Source: Granulosicoccaceae bacterium
Lineage (GTDB): Bacteria > Pseudomonadota > Gammaproteobacteria > Granulosicoccales > Granulosicoccaceae
Length of the DNA: 6,501 nt
Direction: 5' to 3'
Assembly: GCA_023301405.1 (NCBI GenBank)
Contig: JALZUX010000192.1
Location: 1-6,501 of the forward strand
Part shown: in pieces, positions 5,795-6,501 of the stretch
How positions within the stretch are numbered: position 1 is the stretch's first letter
How the letters are laid out: every line of letters starts with the position of its first letter
The notes under the pieces: model-generated
Seen by the model: only the letters and a program-made list of their open reading frames with translations
Databases searched by the model: none
What the model was told of the DNA's origin: nothing
Position numbers and translations under genes: made by a program

Positions 5795-6501
5795 ATGGCT
5801 ATCAGTTTCCTGATGTCATCCCCTGTTTTCGCCGATACTATCAAGGTGTGGACTTACCACGAATTTCCTCCATTCATTGTTAACGAACAAGCGCAAACAG
5901 GTCTGAGTTACGATCTGGTAGAATTACTCACCGAGAGAAGCGGTGGCGAGCATGAATTTCGCTTGCAGGTTGCCCCCAGAGAACGGCTAAACAACCGTCT
6001 CAAAGTAAAAGAACCAGGAATTGTACTTTGGGTAAACCCAAACTGGTTTGACGATACAGAACAAAAAAATACCTGTGGACTGACGCACTGCTTCAAGACA
6101 GTAACTCAGTGATTTCGCAAATAGCCCGACCGATTGAACACAATGGAAACGAATCGCTGATTGGTAAAAAGCTAGTGGCGGTAAGAGGACATAAATACAA
6201 AGGCGTACAGGAGTTAGTGGCGATAGGGAACATAAGTAGAATAGATGTTGATACAGAAGTACAGGCAGTGCGCATGATTGCAAGTGCAAGAGCCGACGTT
6301 GCCATTATTGCTAGCAAGAGCCGACGTTTCCATTATTGCTAGCTCAGCCGCCACTTATTTCACTAAAACACTTAACCTTACTAATTCAATATATTTTTCT
6401 GAAAAAACTCAAAGTGACTATAAACGTTTTATACTTGTTCAGCCACAACTCGGACCTATTCATACTTTCCTGAATACTTTTTCGACTGAGCTTTCAATTG
6501 A
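5795..6501 (+). pseudogene. Periplasmic solute-binding protein (family 3-like), frameshifted and cut by window edge
   Basis: The product would be a periplasmic binding protein of the amino-acid-type ABC transporter class. After the signal peptide end (SSPVFA, then DT) it reads TIKVWTYHEFPPFIV, a typical first strand, then LSYDLVELL. At the A7 run 6063-6069 the frame breaks: the original frame stops at 6110, while the frame one base back continues the protein (KYLWTDALLQDSNSVIS, then KLVAVRGHKYKG and RMIASARADVAIIAS). A 28-base tandem duplication at 6286-6341 shifts the frame again and gives a stop at 6340. Skipping it restores SSAATYFTKTLNL through SEKTQSDYKRFILV to the right edge, without a stop. 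The ATG at 5795 has no ribosome site and the hydrophobic signal segment starts upstream of it, so the start may be damaged too. It is divergent from the membrane kinase. The full length would fit the roughly 230-260 residues usual for the family. Confidence 0.85.
6286..6341 (+). repeat. 28-base tandem duplication inside the solute-binding gene
   Basis: The unit that begins GCAAGAGCCGACGTT and ends CATTATTGCTA occurs at 6286-6313 and again at 6314-6341, identical except for one G-to-T change. The unit length is not a multiple of three, so the second copy breaks the reading frame. Near identity points to a recent slippage or recombination event, or to an assembly artefact. Confidence 0.95.

Noticed and set aside
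6063..6070. Programmed -1 ribosomal frameshift at A-AAA-AAT.
   Set aside because: The downstream 28-base duplication disrupts the gene anyway and the heptamer is not an optimal slippery site, so mutation or sequencing error is simpler.
5908..6317. Minus-strand ORFs of 62 to 100 codons over the solute-binding gene.
   Set aside because: The plus strand carries a clear protein family in this interval; the minus-strand products are low-complexity Leu/Ser/Cys-rich shadows.

Overview
The window is a bacterial signalling locus. It holds two sensor histidine kinase / stand-alone receiver pairs, the eroded remains of a third pair, and a broken gene for a periplasmic solute-binding protein. Gene style (Rcp1-like single-domain receivers beside PAS/GAF kinases, a HAMP kinase with a short periplasmic sensor, a bacterial extracellular solute-binding protein family 3-like product) and the moderate, slightly AT-leaning composition suggest a proteobacterium, probably a gammaproteobacterium. 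No taxonomic marker gene is present, so this is only an inference.

Layout. At 1-2465 (+), a PAS-PAS-GAF-PAS histidine kinase is cut by the left edge and overlaps by one base a 153-residue single-domain receiver (TAATG junction). This is a compact two-gene operon end. At about 2466-3119 there is no intact gene. The segment holds a relic of another pair on the + strand: a 71-codon open stretch ending in a recognisable kinase ATPase tail (2597-2812), overlapped by a receiver fragment with an internal stop and a lost 3' half (2796-3020). At 3120-5527 (-) lies the complete opposing system: a membrane kinase (5527-4067), a roughly 490-base spacer with a small unrecognised ORF (3818-3585), and a stand-alone receiver (3575-3120). 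The receiver relic on the + strand aligns without gaps to the first part of this intact receiver, about 38 of 63 residues identical by eye, so the two are paralogues now lying tail to tail. At 5528-5794 is a divergent intergenic region with a probable promoter and hairpin in front of the minus-strand kinase. At 5795-6501 (+) is a solute-binding protein gene disrupted by a one-base frameshift in an A7 run and by a 28-base tandem duplication. It probably also has a damaged start, and it runs off the right edge.

How the parts could work together. Both intact kinases should pass phosphate to a receiver that has no output domain, so signalling is expected to go through protein contacts or phosphorelay, not direct DNA binding. 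The divergent placement of a solute-binding protein beside the membrane kinase hints at former ligand presentation to its periplasmic sensor, but nothing in the sequence proves it. The strongest theme is decay and reshuffling of duplicated signalling modules. I did not find convincing evidence for a wholly new system.
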